DNA of 64,000 nt. Source: Collinsella sp. GTDB taxonomy: Bacteria; Actinomycetota; Coriobacteriia; Coriobacteriales; Coriobacteriaceae. The DNA is taken from positions 1 to 64,000 of the forward strand of contig JAUMPM010000067.1 of the NCBI GenBank assembly GCA_031294825.1, in the 5' to 3' direction. Shown in pieces: positions 46,001 to 55,532 of the stretch. The stretch's first letter is position 1, and each line of letters begins with the position of its first letter. The notes beneath the pieces are model-generated. The model was not told the origin of the DNA, ran no database searches, and saw only the letters and a list, made by a program, of their open reading frames with translations. Position numbers and translations under genes: made by a program.

Positions 46001-46522
46001 TTGAGGTCCCAGTACAAAAACATCGCCCGTGTGGTCAAGCCGCACGGAAGGAAGGGGGAGGTCCTCGCGCAGCCGCTGCGGGGGCTTCCTTCTGTATTAG
46101 AGCCGGGTATGCGCGTCGCCCTGACGCCGCCGGCGCTCAAGCGCGACCGCTTTTGCACGGTCGTGTCCGTCACCGATACGGGCGATGGCGATCTGGTCTC
46201 GTTTGAGGGCATTGACGACTTGACGGCCGCCGAGGGCATCACGGGATGCTACGTGCTGGCAAATCGTGACGATTTTGAGCTCGATTCGCTCGACGCTGCC
46301 TATACCGACCTGATGGGTCGCGAGGTGGTCGACGAGCGCTTCGGTTTGCTCGGCACGATCGTAGAGATCATGTCGACGCCCGCTAACGATGTTTGGGTTG
46401 TCGAGGGCGATCGGTACGGCGAGGTGCTGATTCCCGTGATCGAGCAGGTTGTGCTCGATCTTCCCGATCAGGGGACAATTTCCGTCCACGTTATGGACGG
46501 TTTGATTGATATGGACAAGTAG
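46001..46522 (+). CDS. rimM: 16S rRNA processing protein RimM
   Basis: RimM helps fold the 30S head near S19. The 173-residue protein has an N-terminal barrel (IARVVKPHGRKGEVLAQPL, with LVSFEGIDDLTAAEGITGCYV) and a C-terminal PRC barrel (DLMGREVVDERFGLLGTIVEI, VLIPVIEQVVLDLPDQGTISVHVMDGL in parts). The TTG start at 46001 has only a weak AGGA very close by, so the start is the least certain part; translation may be coupled to khpA, whose stop is five bases before. Confidence 0.92.
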   Translation: MRSQYKNIARVVKPHGRKGEVLAQPLRGLPSVLEPGMRVALTPPALKRDRFCTVVSVTDTGDGDLVSFEGIDDLTAAEGITGCYVLANRDDFELDSLDAAYTDLMGREVVDERFGLLGTIVEIMSTPANDVWVVEGDRYGEVLIPVIEQVVLDLPDQGTISVHVMDGLIDMDK

Positions 46523-46532
46523 GGAGGACAAC

Positions 46533-47291
46533 ATGCTGATTGAGACCCTTTCGGTCTTTCCCGAGATGTTTGAGCCCGTCATGTCCACATCGATCTTGGG
46601 CCGCGCCCGCAAGGCCGGCCTTTTTGATTTTAAGGCCTATAACCTGCGCGACTGGACTCACGACCGCCATCGTACCGTCGATGACGAGCCGTACGGCGGC
46701 GGGCAGGGCATGCTTATGAAGGTCGAGCCCATCGCCGAGGCCATCGAGGCTATTAGCTCTGAGGGTCCCAAGCCCACCGTGGTGTTCTTTACGCCCTGCG
46801 GCGAACCCTTTACGCAGCATGTGGCCGAGCGCCTGCTCAAAAGCGAGCGCCTGCTGTTTGTATGCAGTCGATACGAGGGCGTCGACGAGCGCGCGTATGC
46901 GTATGCCGATGAGCGTCTGTCGATCGGCGACTACGTGCTCACGGGTGGCGAACTTCCTGCTATGGTCGTTGCCGATGCCGTCGTACGCCTCATTCCCGGC
47001 GCCCTTGGTGACGAGATGAGCAACGTCGATGAGTCGTTCTCGACTGCCGAGGACGGAGGCCTGCTCGAGTACGCGCAGTACACCCGTCCTGCCGAGTTCA
47101 ACGGCGAGGGCGTGCCTCCTGTGCTTGTGAGCGGCGATCACGCCAAGGTCGATGCCTGGCGTCGTAAGAACGCCATCGAGCGCACCTGCCGCTGGCGTCC
47201 CGACCTGATCGAGACTGCGCGGCTCACGCCCGAGGAGCGCGCTTACGCGCAGGAGATTTTGGACGCTTCGTATTCGCAGAGCGAGGAGTGA
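46533..47291 (+). CDS. trmD: tRNA (guanine-N1)-methyltransferase
   Basis: TrmD methylates G37 of tRNAs next to the anticodon, preventing +1 frameshifts. The 252-residue SPOUT enzyme shows LSVFPEMFEPVMSTSILGRA, DDEPYGGGQGMLMKVEPI, the knot region CSRYEGVDERA and YVLTGGELPAMVVADAVVRLIPG, plus the C-terminal LLEYAQYTRPAEFNGE. GGGAGGAC is well spaced before ATG 46533. lepB's start lies three bases after its stop. Confidence 0.97.
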   Translation: MLIETLSVFPEMFEPVMSTSILGRARKAGLFDFKAYNLRDWTHDRHRTVDDEPYGGGQGMLMKVEPIAEAIEAISSEGPKPTVVFFTPCGEPFTQHVAERLLKSERLLFVCSRYEGVDERAYAYADERLSIGDYVLTGGELPAMVVADAVVRLIPGALGDEMSNVDESFSTAEDGGLLEYAQYTRPAEFNGEGVPPVLVSGDHAKVDAWRRKNAIERTCRWRPDLIETARLTPEERAYAQEILDASYSQSEE

Positions 47292-47293
47292 GA

Positions 47294-47857
47294 ATGGTTC
47301 CATCGCAGCATTCCGCGTTGAGGGGCGCTTTTGAGTGGATCGCGGTCATCGCGATCGCACTGGTCGCCACCTTCTTGATTCGCTCGTTTGTGGTCGAGCC
47401 CTTTGTGGTGCCCACCGGCTCTATGGAGGACACGATCGAGATTGGCGACCAGATCCTGGCACAAAAGGTGAGCCTCGAGCTCGGTCAGCCCGTCAAGCAG
47501 GGCGATATCGTGGTGTTTCACAACCCCGATGGCACCTCCGAGCATGATGTTCTTGTCAAGCGTGTTATTGCCACGGCCGGCCAGACGGTCGACCTGCAGG
47601 ACGGCAAGGTGGTCGTTGACGGCCAAGCGCTCGATGAGGACTATACGACCGGCATGAGCTGGCCGCTTTCCGTCCAGGCGCCTACTGCCCAGGTGAGCTA
47701 TCCCTACACCGTCCCTGACGACTGTGTGTGGGTGATGGGCGACAACCGCGAGAACTCTGCTGACTCCCGCTACTTTGGCCCGGTCGACCGCTCCGAATTG
47801 ATCGCCGTGGCGCTCGTGCGTTACTGGCCGCTCAACCGTCTGGGCGCTATCGACTAA
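47294..47857 (+). CDS. lepB: Signal peptidase I
   Basis: This removes signal peptides from exported proteins such as the wall-binding protein at the window start. The 187-residue enzyme has one N-terminal membrane helix (WIAVIAIALVATFLI), the catalytic Ser in VVPTGSMEDTI (S43), the catalytic Lys in VLVKRVIA (K89), and the box MGDNRENSADSRYFGPV. It is short and single-spanning, like Gram-positive SipS. ATG 47294 has GAGGAG five bases before it; a GTG at 47288 lies inside that site. Confidence 0.95.
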   Translation: MVPSQHSALRGAFEWIAVIAIALVATFLIRSFVVEPFVVPTGSMEDTIEIGDQILAQKVSLELGQPVKQGDIVVFHNPDGTSEHDVLVKRVIATAGQTVDLQDGKVVVDGQALDEDYTTGMSWPLSVQAPTAQVSYPYTVPDDCVWVMGDNRENSADSRYFGPVDRSELIAVALVRYWPLNRLGAID

Positions 47858-47916
47858 AAACCGCTATAGTACAGTACCTAACCGTGTAATCGTTTCGACG
47901 AGGGGATATTAGAGGC

Positions 47917-48828
47917 ATGAACGCTTCATCGCTTTCCTTCCAAGACATCATCCTGCGCCTCCAGCAGTACTGGGGCGAGCAGGGCTGCGTCATTATGCAG
48001 CCCTATGACTCCGAGGTCGGTGCCGGTACCTTCCATACCGCGACCACGCTGCGCTCGCTCGGTCCCGCCGAGTGGCGCACCTGCTATGCGCAGCCTTGCC
48101 GCCGTCCCGCCGACGGCCGCTACGGCGAGAACCCCAACCGCATGCAGCACTACTATCAGCTCCAGGTGCTCATCAAGCCCTCACCGGTCAACGCCCAGGA
48201 GCTTTACCTGGGGTCTCTTGCCGCTATCGGTCTGGACCCCAACAACCATGACGTCCGCTTTGTCGAGGATGACTGGGAGAGCCCGACCCTTGGCGCCTGG
48301 GGCCTTGGCTGGGAGGTTTGGCTCAATGGCATGGAGGTCACGCAGTTTACGTACTTCCAGCAGGTGGGCGGCATCGAGGTCGACCCCGTGCCCGTTGAGA
48401 TCACCTATGGCCTGGAGCGTATCGCCATGTATGCGCAGGGCGTCAACTCGGTCTACGACCTGGTGTGGAGCTACCTGCCCGACGGCACGCCCATGACCTA
48501 CGGCGACGTGTTCCTCGAGAACGAGCGCGAGTTCAGTGCCTATAACTTTGAGGTCGCCAACGTCGAGATGATGCGTCAGAAGTTTGACGACTACGAGGCC
48601 GAGTGCCATTCCTGCCTGGAGCGAAAGCTGCCGCTGCCGGCATATGACTGTGTCATGAAGTGCAGCCACGCTTTCAACCTGCTCGATGCCCGTGGCGCGC
48701 TGTCCGCGGTCGAGCGTGCCAACTACATCCTGCGCGTCCGCGCCGTCGCCAAGGCGTGCTGCGAGGCCTATATGGCCGAGGTCGCCGGAGTCAACGAGAA
48801 TGCCGACCAGGAAGGCGAGGTGGCGTAA
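47917..48828 (+). CDS. glyQ: Glycyl-tRNA synthetase alpha subunit
   Basis: The alpha chain of the bacterial alpha2-beta2 enzyme binds glycine and ATP. The 303-residue protein begins with [26 protein letters not shown] in pieces, then [36 protein letters not shown] and [18 protein letters not shown], all diagnostic class II motifs. GAGGGG and an unusual spacing precede the ATG. A TATAGT box at 47865 may be its -10 element; the 59-base leader is too short for a T-box. glyS follows after three bases. Confidence 0.97.
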   Translation: MNASSLSFQDIILRLQQYWGEQGCVIMQPYDSEVGAGTFHTATTLRSLGPAEWRTCYAQPCRRPADGRYGENPNRMQHYYQLQVLIKPSPVNAQELYLGSLAAIGLDPNNHDVRFVEDDWESPTLGAWGLGWEVWLNGMEVTQFTYFQQVGGIEVDPVPVEITYGLERIAMYAQGVNSVYDLVWSYLPDGTPMTYGDVFLENEREFSAYNFEVANVEMMRQKFDDYEAECHSCLERKLPLPAYDCVMKCSHAFNLLDARGALSAVERANYILRVRAVAKACCEAYMAEVAGVNENADQEGEVA

Positions 48829-48831
48829 GCC

Positions 48832-50928
48832 ATGGCAGACGCTAAGGATTTCCTGTTTGAGATCGGTACGGAGGAAATGCCCTCTGCACCGCTGAATAAT
48901 GCCGTCAAGCAGCTTGGCACCATGATCGCCAAGGGTCTCGACGAGGCCGGTCTGGCCCACGGCGAGGTCCGCGTGATCTCGAGCCCGCGTCGTCTGGCTG
49001 CGCTCGTGGCCAACGTCGCCATCGCGACCGATGAGGTCCATGAGGTCAAGCGCGGTCCCGCGGCAAACATTGCCTTTGATGCCGACGGCAACGCCACCAA
49101 GGCCGCACAGGGCTTCGCTCGCAAGTGCGGTGTGGCTGCCGAGGACCTGGTCCGTCGCGAGGACACCGACGGCCGCGAGTACGTGTTCGCCGAGAAGAAC
49201 ATTCCCTCCGCACCGGCTACGCCGATCCTGACGGCTCTGTGCGAGAAGACCATCGCCGGCCTGCAGTGGCCCAACTACCGCAGCCAGCGCTGGGGCCACG
49301 AGCACGCTACGTTTGTTCGTCCAGTCCGTTGGATTTGCTGCCTTTTGGGCGAGGACGTTGTGCCCGTGTCCTTTGCCGATGTGACGAGTGGCAACACCAC
49401 GCGCGGACATCGCGTTCTGGGCCCCGGTGACCATGTGGTCGCCAGCCCCGCCGTCTACGAGCAGGTGCTCGAGGACGCCGGCGTGCTCTCTGCCGAGCGT
49501 CGTCGCGAGGCCATCCTTGCCGGTATCGCCGAGGTCGAGGCTGCGCGCCCCGGTTGCCATGTCGACACGCCCAAGAAGGTCTTTGAGGAGGTCATTAACC
49601 TCTGCGAGTGGCCGACGGTGCTCGTCGGTACCTTCGATGAGGAGTTCCTCAAGGTCCCGCACGAGATCATCTGCGAGTCCATGCTCACCAACCAGCGCTA
49701 CTTCCCGATCTATGACGGCGAGGGCAAGCTTACGCGTGAGTTCGTGGTCGTTTCCAACAGCAAGCCCGAGAATGCCGAGCGCGTGATTGACGGCAACGAG
49801 CGCGTCGTGCGCGCCCGTCTGGACGACGCCAAGTTCTTCTACGAGGAGGACCTGAAGATCTCCCTCGACGAGTTCCGCGAGCGTCTGGCCAAGGTCGCCT
49901 TCCAGGAGAAGCTCGGTAGCGTGCTCGCCAAGTCCGAGCGTATTGAGCAGCTCGCGCTCGCCATCGCCCGTGAGGCCCATCTGGGCGCCCACCTTGCCGC
50001 CGATGCCGCTCGCGCCGCTCACCTGTGCAAGGCCGACCTGGTATCCAACGCCGTCGTCGAGTTCACGAGCCAGCAGGGCGTGATGGGCGGTTATTATGCC
50101 TCCGCGATGGGGGAGAACGACGAGGTCGCCCACGCCATTCGCGATCATTATCGTCCCCGCTTCGCCGGCGATGAGCTGCCCGAGGGCACCGCTGGCTGCA
50201 TCGTGGCCTGTGCCGACAAGCTCGATACCATCGCCGGTATCTTTGCCATCGGTGAGCCCCCGACCGGCTCGTCCGACCCGTACGCGCTGCGTCGCGCCGC
50301 TATCGGCATCATCAACATCCTGCGCGATCGTCTGTCGATTGACCCCACGTCGCTGATCGACTTCGCCCTTGAGCTCTATAGCGAGCAGGGCATCGAGTTC
50401 GACGCAGCCGAGGTCGCCCAGCAGGTCCGTGACTTCTTCCACGGCCGCCTGGTGAGCATGGCCCGCGACGAGAAGATTCCTGCCGATACCGTCGCCGCCG
50501 TCTCCGCGGTGCACATCATCGCTCCGTCCGTCTTCTTCGCCCGCTGCGCCGCGCTCGACGAGGCCCGCAAGAACGATGCCGAGACCTTCGACAACCTGGC
50601 TACCGCCTATGCCCGCGCCGCGCACATCTCCAAGCCCGAGCTGGGTGCGGAGTACGATCGCAGCCTGATGGGCGTGGTCGAGCTCGCGCTCGCCGACGCC
50701 TCCGAGGCTGCTCAGATCGCCGTCGATGCTGCTCTCGCCGCCGAGGATTACCCGGCCGCATTTGCCGCCCTTGCAGCTCTGCGCGCCCCCATCGACCGCT
50801 TCTTCGACGAGGTTATGGTCATGGACAAGGACGAGCAGCTCCGCGATAATCGCCTTAAGCTGCTCAACCGCTTCGAGGCCGTTTTCTCCGGCATCGCAAA
50901 CATCGGTGAGCTTGCTCGCAAAAAGTAA
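48832..50928 (+). CDS. glyS: Glycyl-tRNA synthetase beta subunit
   Basis: The beta chain binds and charges tRNA-Gly. The 698-residue protein shows DFLFEIGTEEMPSAPLNNAVKQL, RRLAALVANV, RWGHEHATFVRPVRWICCLLG, VLVGTFDEEFLKVPHEI, QGVMGGYYA and the C-terminal anticodon-binding helices (FFDEVMVMDKDEQLRDNRLKLLN in parts). Length is normal. It follows glyQ with a three-base gap and forms a two-gene operon. Confidence 0.97.
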   Translation: MADAKDFLFEIGTEEMPSAPLNNAVKQLGTMIAKGLDEAGLAHGEVRVISSPRRLAALVANVAIATDEVHEVKRGPAANIAFDADGNATKAAQGFARKCGVAAEDLVRREDTDGREYVFAEKNIPSAPATPILTALCEKTIAGLQWPNYRSQRWGHEHATFVRPVRWICCLLGEDVVPVSFADVTSGNTTRGHRVLGPGDHVVASPAVYEQVLEDAGVLSAERRREAILAGIAEVEAARPGCHVDTPKKVFEEVINLCEWPTVLVGTFDEEFLKVPHEIICESMLTNQRYFPIYDGEGKLTREFVVVSNSKPENAERVIDGNERVVRARLDDAKFFYEEDLKISLDEFRERLAKVAFQEKLGSVLAKSERIEQLALAIAREAHLGAHLAADAARAAHLCKADLVSNAVVEFTSQQGVMGGYYASAMGENDEVAHAIRDHYRPRFAGDELPEGTAGCIVACADKLDTIAGIFAIGEPPTGSSDPYALRRAAIGIINILRDRLSIDPTSLIDFALELYSEQGIEFDAAEVAQQVRDFFHGRLVSMARDEKIPADTVAAVSAVHIIAPSVFFARCAALDEARKNDAETFDNLATAYARAAHISKPELGAEYDRSLMGVVELALADASEAAQIAVDAALAAEDYPAAFAALAALRAPIDRFFDEVMVMDKDEQLRDNRLKLLNRFEAVFSGIANIGELARKK

Positions 50929-50962
50929 GCTAGCCTGCGCATAAGCGCAAAAGGAGCCCCGC

Positions 50963-51838
50963 ATGGATTGCCCGGTCACCGCTCGTCCCACCGTTATCGT
51001 TATCTCCGACTCGCTCGGTGATACCGCTTGTGAGGTGGTGCTTGCGGCGTCCGGGCAATTTGATGAAGGGGCTTTTCGTCTCTTGCGCCTGCCCAAGGTG
51101 AACTCGGTGGAGCAGGTCAAGTCGTTTGTGGGACCGCGCGTCGATGCCGACCATCGCGATATCGCCGTGTTCCACACCATCGTCGACCCGGCGCTGCGCG
51201 CTCGCGTGCTCGACTACCTGGGCATGTTGCATATCCGCTCGGTCGACTTGATCGGCCCGACACTCGCCGTGCTTTCGTCGCTCATCGGTGCGTCGCCCAA
51301 GGGCGTTGCAGGCGTGATTCACAAGACCGATGACCGCTATTTCCATCGCATCGAGGCCATGGAGTATTTTGTTGAGCACGACGACGGGCGCGGCTGCGAC
51401 GATCTATCGGGTGCCGATATCGTGCTGCTGGGCGTATCGCGCACGTCCAAGACGCCGCTGTCGATGTATTTGGCCTATCAGGGTTACAAGGTTGCCAATG
51501 TTCCGTTGGCCCATGGCATGGAGCCATCGAAGTCAATTTACGAGGTCGACCCGATGCGGTTGTTTGGCCTGATTTCGACTGTCGATGTGATCTCCGGGAT
51601 TCGCGATAGCCGCTTGGGCGATGATTACACCCGTGCCGTTGCCGGCTCCTATGCCGAGCCCGAGAGCGTACGCAGCGAGCTCGAGGAAGCCCGTGCCCTC
51701 ATGAAGCGCCTGGGCTGTTTTGTGGTGCGCACCGACGGCAAGGCGATCGAGGAGAGCGCCTCCGAGATCATTAGTCACTTGGAGGAAATCCAAGAAGCCC
51801 GTGCCCGCCGCGCCGTCCGCCGAGCCCAGCAAAGCTAA
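50963..51838 (+). CDS. Pyruvate, phosphate dikinase regulatory protein
   Basis: This 291-residue DUF299 protein switches PPDK off and on by ADP-dependent phosphorylation and phosphate-dependent dephosphorylation of a Thr next to the catalytic His. It has VIVISDSLGDTACEVV near the start, the P-loop-like GVSRTSKTPLSMYLA, and KVANVPLAHG. Its target, ppdK, is the next gene, which supports PPDK rather than PEP synthase as substrate. AAAGGAG lies eight bases before the ATG. A ~300-base regulatory spacer separates the two genes. Confidence 0.92.
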   Translation: MDCPVTARPTVIVISDSLGDTACEVVLAASGQFDEGAFRLLRLPKVNSVEQVKSFVGPRVDADHRDIAVFHTIVDPALRARVLDYLGMLHIRSVDLIGPTLAVLSSLIGASPKGVAGVIHKTDDRYFHRIEAMEYFVEHDDGRGCDDLSGADIVLLGVSRTSKTPLSMYLAYQGYKVANVPLAHGMEPSKSIYEVDPMRLFGLISTVDVISGIRDSRLGDDYTRAVAGSYAEPESVRSELEEARALMKRLGCFVVRTDGKAIEESASEIISHLEEIQEARARRAVRRAQQS

Positions 51839-51845
51839 CTCATTG

Positions 51846-51880
51846 AGGTAGCTAAAAATTCACCGTCCTTAAAATACTAT
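51846..51880 (-). repeat. Degenerate copy of dispersed repeat (after PPDK regulator gene)
   Basis: Read on the minus strand this 35-base stretch ends TTTTTAGCTACCT and matches one arm of the repeat at 18,095 at 25 of 35 positions without gaps, including GGACGG. Confidence 0.55.
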
Positions 51881-51901
51881 CTAAAAATAATGCACGATAT
51901 T

Positions 51902-52061
51902 GGTAAAGCGATTTAGCAAAGAACTAGCATTTGACCTGCAAGTTTATTGAAGTGGTCTCTTCATAAGGTAACCACCTTTACCTACCGTTTACCGCCAGTT
52001 TTAGCACGTTTACCAAACCGCGCATCCTCTGCTCAAGCCTGCCCAAAACGCGCCGTATAGT
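51902..52061 (+). promoter_or_regulatory. ppdK upstream region with phased TTTACC motifs
   Basis: The ~298-base spacer before ppdK is AT-rich. TTTACC occurs at 51977, 51988 and 52009, with a degenerate TTTAGC at 52000, so the sites repeat about every 10-11 bases on one helix face. The inverse GGTAAA stands at 51902. A TATAGT at 52056 may be the -10 box. This looks like an operator array for an unidentified regulator. Confidence 0.45.
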
Positions 52062-52136
52062 TCCCTCACGGCCCGCATCCGGTGGGTCGATTCGTTACCA
52101 CGGTCGTGCGCGTTAGTGCATGGAAGGGGAAGTATC

Positions 52137-54887
52137 GTGAGCGATTGCAAGAGGGTTTACCGTTTTGGAACCGACGCCCAGGGCACCTGTGTCACCGAGG
52201 GCGACAAGTCCATGAACTTCGTGCTTGGCGGCAAAGGCGCTAACCTTGCCGAGATGAGCCGTATCGGCCTGCCGGTTCCCGGTGGCTTTACCATTACCTG
52301 CCAGACTTGCGTCGAGTACTCCGGTGCCGGCAACGTGTGGCCCGAGGGCGCACTCGATGAGATCGTTGCCGCCGAGGCGGACCTCGAGGCCCGCTGCGGC
52401 AAGAAGCTCGGCGACGCCTCCGATCCGCTGCTCGTGTCGGTTCGTTCGGGCGCTCCGTTCTCCATGCCCGGTATGATGGACACGGTCCTCAACTTGGGCC
52501 TCAATGACGATTCCGTCCAGGGCCTCATCGCGCAGACGCAGAACCCGCGTTTTGCCTGGGATAGCTATCGTCGCTTTATCCAGATGTTCTCCAACGTCGT
52601 CATGGGTGTCGATGCCGACCTGTTCGAGAACGCCCTGACCCAGGCCCGCCTGGTCGCCGGCGTTCGCGTCGATTCCGAGCTTTCGGCCGAGGACCTGCAG
52701 GAACTCGTCGAGACCTTTAAGGGCATCTTCTCCGAGAACGTCGATGCCGCCCTGTATCCCGAGCTCGAGGTCGCCGATGGCAAGCCCGTCTTCCCACACG
52801 ATCCGGAGCTCCAGCTGCGCCTTGCCATCCAGGCCGTCTTTGGCAGCTGGATGAACGAGCGCGCCTGCATCTATCGCAAACAGCACGGCATCTCCGACGA
52901 GCTCGGCACCGCCGTCAACGTGCAGGCCATGGCCTTTGGCAACAAGGGCGAGACCTCTGCGACAGGCGTCGCCTTTACGCGTAATCCGGCCGACGGCACC
53001 AAGGAGTTCTACGGTGACTTTTTGGTTAATGCCCAGGGCGAGGACGTCGTCGCCGGTATCCGCAACACCGAGCCCATCGCCGACCTCAAGACCACCCCGG
53101 GCCTCGAGTCCGCAGGTGAGGAGCTCGAGCGCGTGTTCCTGACGCTCGAGGATCATTACCGCGATATGTGCGATATCGAGTTTACCATCGAGCAGGGCAA
53201 GCTCTGGATGCTCCAGACCCGCGTGGGCAAGCGCACCGCCACCGCCGCCCTGCGCATCGCCATCGAAATGGTCGAGGAAGGCCTGATCACCCGCGAAGAG
53301 GCCGTGAGCCGCATCGATCCCGCGCAACTCGACCAGCTCCTTCACCCGCAGTTCGACGCCTCCAAGAAGTACGAGGCTCTCGCCAGCGGTCTTAATGCCA
53401 GCCCCGGTGCCGCCGTGGGCGAGGTCGTGTTCTCGAGCGACGACGCTGTCGCGCGTTCCGCCGAGGGTCACAAGGTCATTCTGGTTCGTTGGGAGACCAA
53501 CCCCGACGACCTGAAGGGCATGGTCGCCGCCGAGGGCATCCTGACCAGCCACGGTGGCAAGACGAGCCATGCCGCCGTTATCGCCCGCGGCATGGGTACG
53601 CCCTGTGTCTGCGGCGTTGAGCGCTTCCACATCGACGCCGCCGAGAAGGTCGTGCGTATCGAGGGCATCGACCGCGTGCTGCGCGAGGGCGATGTCATTT
53701 CCATCGACGGTACCCAGGGTATCGTCGTCGACGGCGCCGTTGATCTGGTCTCGGCCGAGCTCACCGGCGATCTGGACACTATCCTGTCCTGGGCCGATGA
53801 GATTCGTCTGGACGAGACCTGTGGCCATGCCAACCATGTGCGCGTCAACGCCGACAATCCCGAGGATGCCGAGCTCGCACTCGAGTTTGGCGCCGAGGCT
53901 ATTGGCCTGTGCCGCACCGAGCACATGTTCCTAGGCGACCGTAAGAACATCATCCAGAGCTTTATCCTGTCTGACGATGAGGCCGTGAAGCAGCAGGCCC
54001 TGGCCGACCTGCTCAAGGTTCAGACCGAGGACTTCCTGGCGATGTTCAAGACCATGTCCGGTCGCGATGTGGTCGTCCGCCTGCTCGATCCGCCGCTTCA
54101 TGAGTTCCTGGATAATCCTCGCGACCTCGAGGTCGCCATCACCAAGAAGGAAGCCGCCGGCGCCAGCGAGGAAGAGCTTGCCGTCCTGCGCGCCCGCCTG
54201 CGTCGTATCGACGGCATGATCGAGTCCAACCCGATGCTCGGCCTGCGCGGCGTTCGCCTGTCCGTCGTCTTTAGCGATCTGCCGCTCATGCAGGTTCGCG
54301 CCGTCGCCACGGCCGCTGCCCGCCTAATCAAGGAGGGCGTCGATCCGCGCCCCGAGATCATGGTTCCGCTCGTTTCCATCACGGCCGAGCATGTCCAGAC
54401 CCGCGAGGTCATCGAGCGCGTGATCGCCGAGGTTTCCGTCGAAGAAGGCGTCGAGCTCAATATTCCCGTGGGCACGATGCTCGAGCTGCCGCGCGCCTGC
54501 ATGGTCGCTGACGAGATCGCCCACCATGCCGACTTCTTCTGCTTTGGCACCAACGACCTCACCCAGACGACCTTCGGTTTCTCGCGTGACGACGCCGAGG
54601 CTAAGTTCATCCCGCTGTACATGCATAAGAAGATTCTGAAGGACAACCCCTTCGAGACCATCGATACGGCAGTACTCGAGCTGGTACGCATGGCCGTCGA
54701 GAAGGGCCGTGCCACCAACCCCGACATGCACTTTGGCGTGTGCGGTGAGCACGGCGGCGACCCCAAGTCCATCAAGGGCCTGTTTAACGTGGCCGACGTG
54801 GACTACGTGTCCTGCTCGCCCTACCGCGTGCCCCTCGCGCGCTTGGCTGCCGCCCAGGCCAAGCTCGAGGCCAAGCGTCCCGCCTAA
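52137..54887 (+). CDS. ppdK: Pyruvate, phosphate dikinase
   Basis: PPDK interconverts PEP, AMP and PPi with pyruvate, ATP and Pi, in glycolysis or gluconeogenesis. The 916-residue protein has the N-terminal nucleotide-binding domain (VLGGKGANLAEMSRIGLPVPGGF), the swivelling domain with GGKTSHAAVIARGMG (T476 regulatory site, H478 phosphocarrier), and a PEP-binding barrel ending in FGVCGEHGGDP (C869). GTG 52137 has AAGGGGA six bases before it; the upstream GTG at 52116 would add seven residues. PPDK instead of, or beside, pyruvate kinase is common in anaerobic gut bacteria. Its regulator is encoded just upstream. Confidence 0.97.
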   Translation: MSDCKRVYRFGTDAQGTCVTEGDKSMNFVLGGKGANLAEMSRIGLPVPGGFTITCQTCVEYSGAGNVWPEGALDEIVAAEADLEARCGKKLGDASDPLLVSVRSGAPFSMPGMMDTVLNLGLNDDSVQGLIAQTQNPRFAWDSYRRFIQMFSNVVMGVDADLFENALTQARLVAGVRVDSELSAEDLQELVETFKGIFSENVDAALYPELEVADGKPVFPHDPELQLRLAIQAVFGSWMNERACIYRKQHGISDELGTAVNVQAMAFGNKGETSATGVAFTRNPADGTKEFYGDFLVNAQGEDVVAGIRNTEPIADLKTTPGLESAGEELERVFLTLEDHYRDMCDIEFTIEQGKLWMLQTRVGKRTATAALRIAIEMVEEGLITREEAVSRIDPAQLDQLLHPQFDASKKYEALASGLNASPGAAVGEVVFSSDDAVARSAEGHKVILVRWETNPDDLKGMVAAEGILTSHGGKTSHAAVIARGMGTPCVCGVERFHIDAAEKVVRIEGIDRVLREGDVISIDGTQGIVVDGAVDLVSAELTGDLDTILSWADEIRLDETCGHANHVRVNADNPEDAELALEFGAEAIGLCRTEHMFLGDRKNIIQSFILSDDEAVKQQALADLLKVQTEDFLAMFKTMSGRDVVVRLLDPPLHEFLDNPRDLEVAITKKEAAGASEEELAVLRARLRRIDGMIESNPMLGLRGVRLSVVFSDLPLMQVRAVATAAARLIKEGVDPRPEIMVPLVSITAEHVQTREVIERVIAEVSVEEGVELNIPVGTMLELPRACMVADEIAHHADFFCFGTNDLTQTTFGFSRDDAEAKFIPLYMHKKILKDNPFETIDTAVLELVRMAVEKGRATNPDMHFGVCGEHGGDPKSIKGLFNVADVDYVSCSPYRVPLARLAAAQAKLEAKRPA

Positions 54888-54926
54888 CGTTTTGGGCGTA
54901 GACGCCTAGTGTAGCCCCCCTTCATG

Positions 54927-54954
54927 CCGCTCGTCTCATTTGTGAGACGGGCGG
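54927..54954 (+). terminator. Terminator after ppdK
   Basis: CCGCTCGTCTCA pairs with TGAGACGGGCGG (one wobble) around TTTG. Only TTATCATG follows, so the T-run is weak. Confidence 0.6.
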
Positions 54955-55000
54955 TTATCATGTGCGGGTTTTGTCTTTTTGTCTGCGTAAAAAATTGTTC

Positions 55001-55028
55001 TTGCAGCAGAAACCCGCGCGTGTATACT
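55001..55028 (+). promoter_or_regulatory. Promoter of rplS
   Basis: TTGCAG (55001-55006), a 16-base spacer and TATACT (55023-55028) lie 70 bases before rplS. Confidence 0.5.
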
Positions 55029-55097
55029 CGAATACGTTTGTTCAACTACGTGCCGGCCATGGTGGTACGGCACCTCTAGAAGAGTAAGGAATTGCAC

Positions 55098-55439
55098 ATG
55101 GATTACATCCGCGCAATCGAGCGTCAGCAGATCCGCGAGGACATTCCTCAGGTTCGCGTCGCCGACAACGTCAAGGTTCACTACCGCATTAAGGAAGGCG
55201 ACCGCGAGCGCATCCAGGTCTTCCAGGGCGACGTCATCCGCATGGCCGGCGCCGGTGCCCGCGAGACCTTCACCGTCCGCAAGATGTCCTTCGGTGTCGG
55301 TGTTGAGCGTACCTTCCCGCTTCACAGCCCCAAGATCGCCAAGCTCGAGGTCGTTCGTCATGGTCGCGTCCGTCGCGCCAAGCTGTACTACCTCCGCGAC
55401 AAGGTGGGCAAGGCTGCTCGCATCCCCGAGAAGCGCTAA
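55098..55439 (+). CDS. rplS: 50S ribosomal protein L19
   Basis: L19 sits at the 30S-50S interface. The 113-residue sequence shows [24 protein letters not shown] in pieces, [18 protein letters not shown] and [20 protein letters not shown], all typical. AAGGAA precedes the ATG at 55098; a TTG two codons earlier is unlikely. It is a single-gene unit with its own promoter and a strong terminator, rather than lying in the trmD operon as in many bacteria. Confidence 0.97.
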   Translation: MDYIRAIERQQIREDIPQVRVADNVKVHYRIKEGDRERIQVFQGDVIRMAGAGARETFTVRKMSFGVGVERTFPLHSPKIAKLEVVRHGRVRRAKLYYLRDKVGKAARIPEKR

Positions 55440-55473
55440 GAAGATCGCAGCGTCTGTCCACTCGTTTGGACAC

Positions 55474-55504
55474 AAGGGTCACCTTCGGGTGGCCCTTCTT
55501 TTTA
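55474..55504 (+). terminator. Terminator after rplS
   Basis: AAGGGTCACC pairs with GGTGGCCCTT (one G-T pair) around a TTCG tetraloop, then TCTTTTT. It is a canonical intrinsic terminator. Confidence 0.93.
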
Positions 55505-55532
55505 TCTGATTTGCATGCAAGGAGGGCCTGGT

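Noticed and set aside
47858..47916. T-box riboswitch before glyQ
   Set aside because: The leader is only 59 bases and lacks a specifier stem or the conserved T-box sequence.
48181..51180. 999-residue minus-strand open frame
   Set aside because: It is antisense to glyQ-glyS; it has no motifs or ribosome site and reflects codon bias of the real genes.
52113..53924. 603-residue minus-strand open frame
   Set aside because: It is antisense to the N-terminal half of ppdK and has no domain signature.
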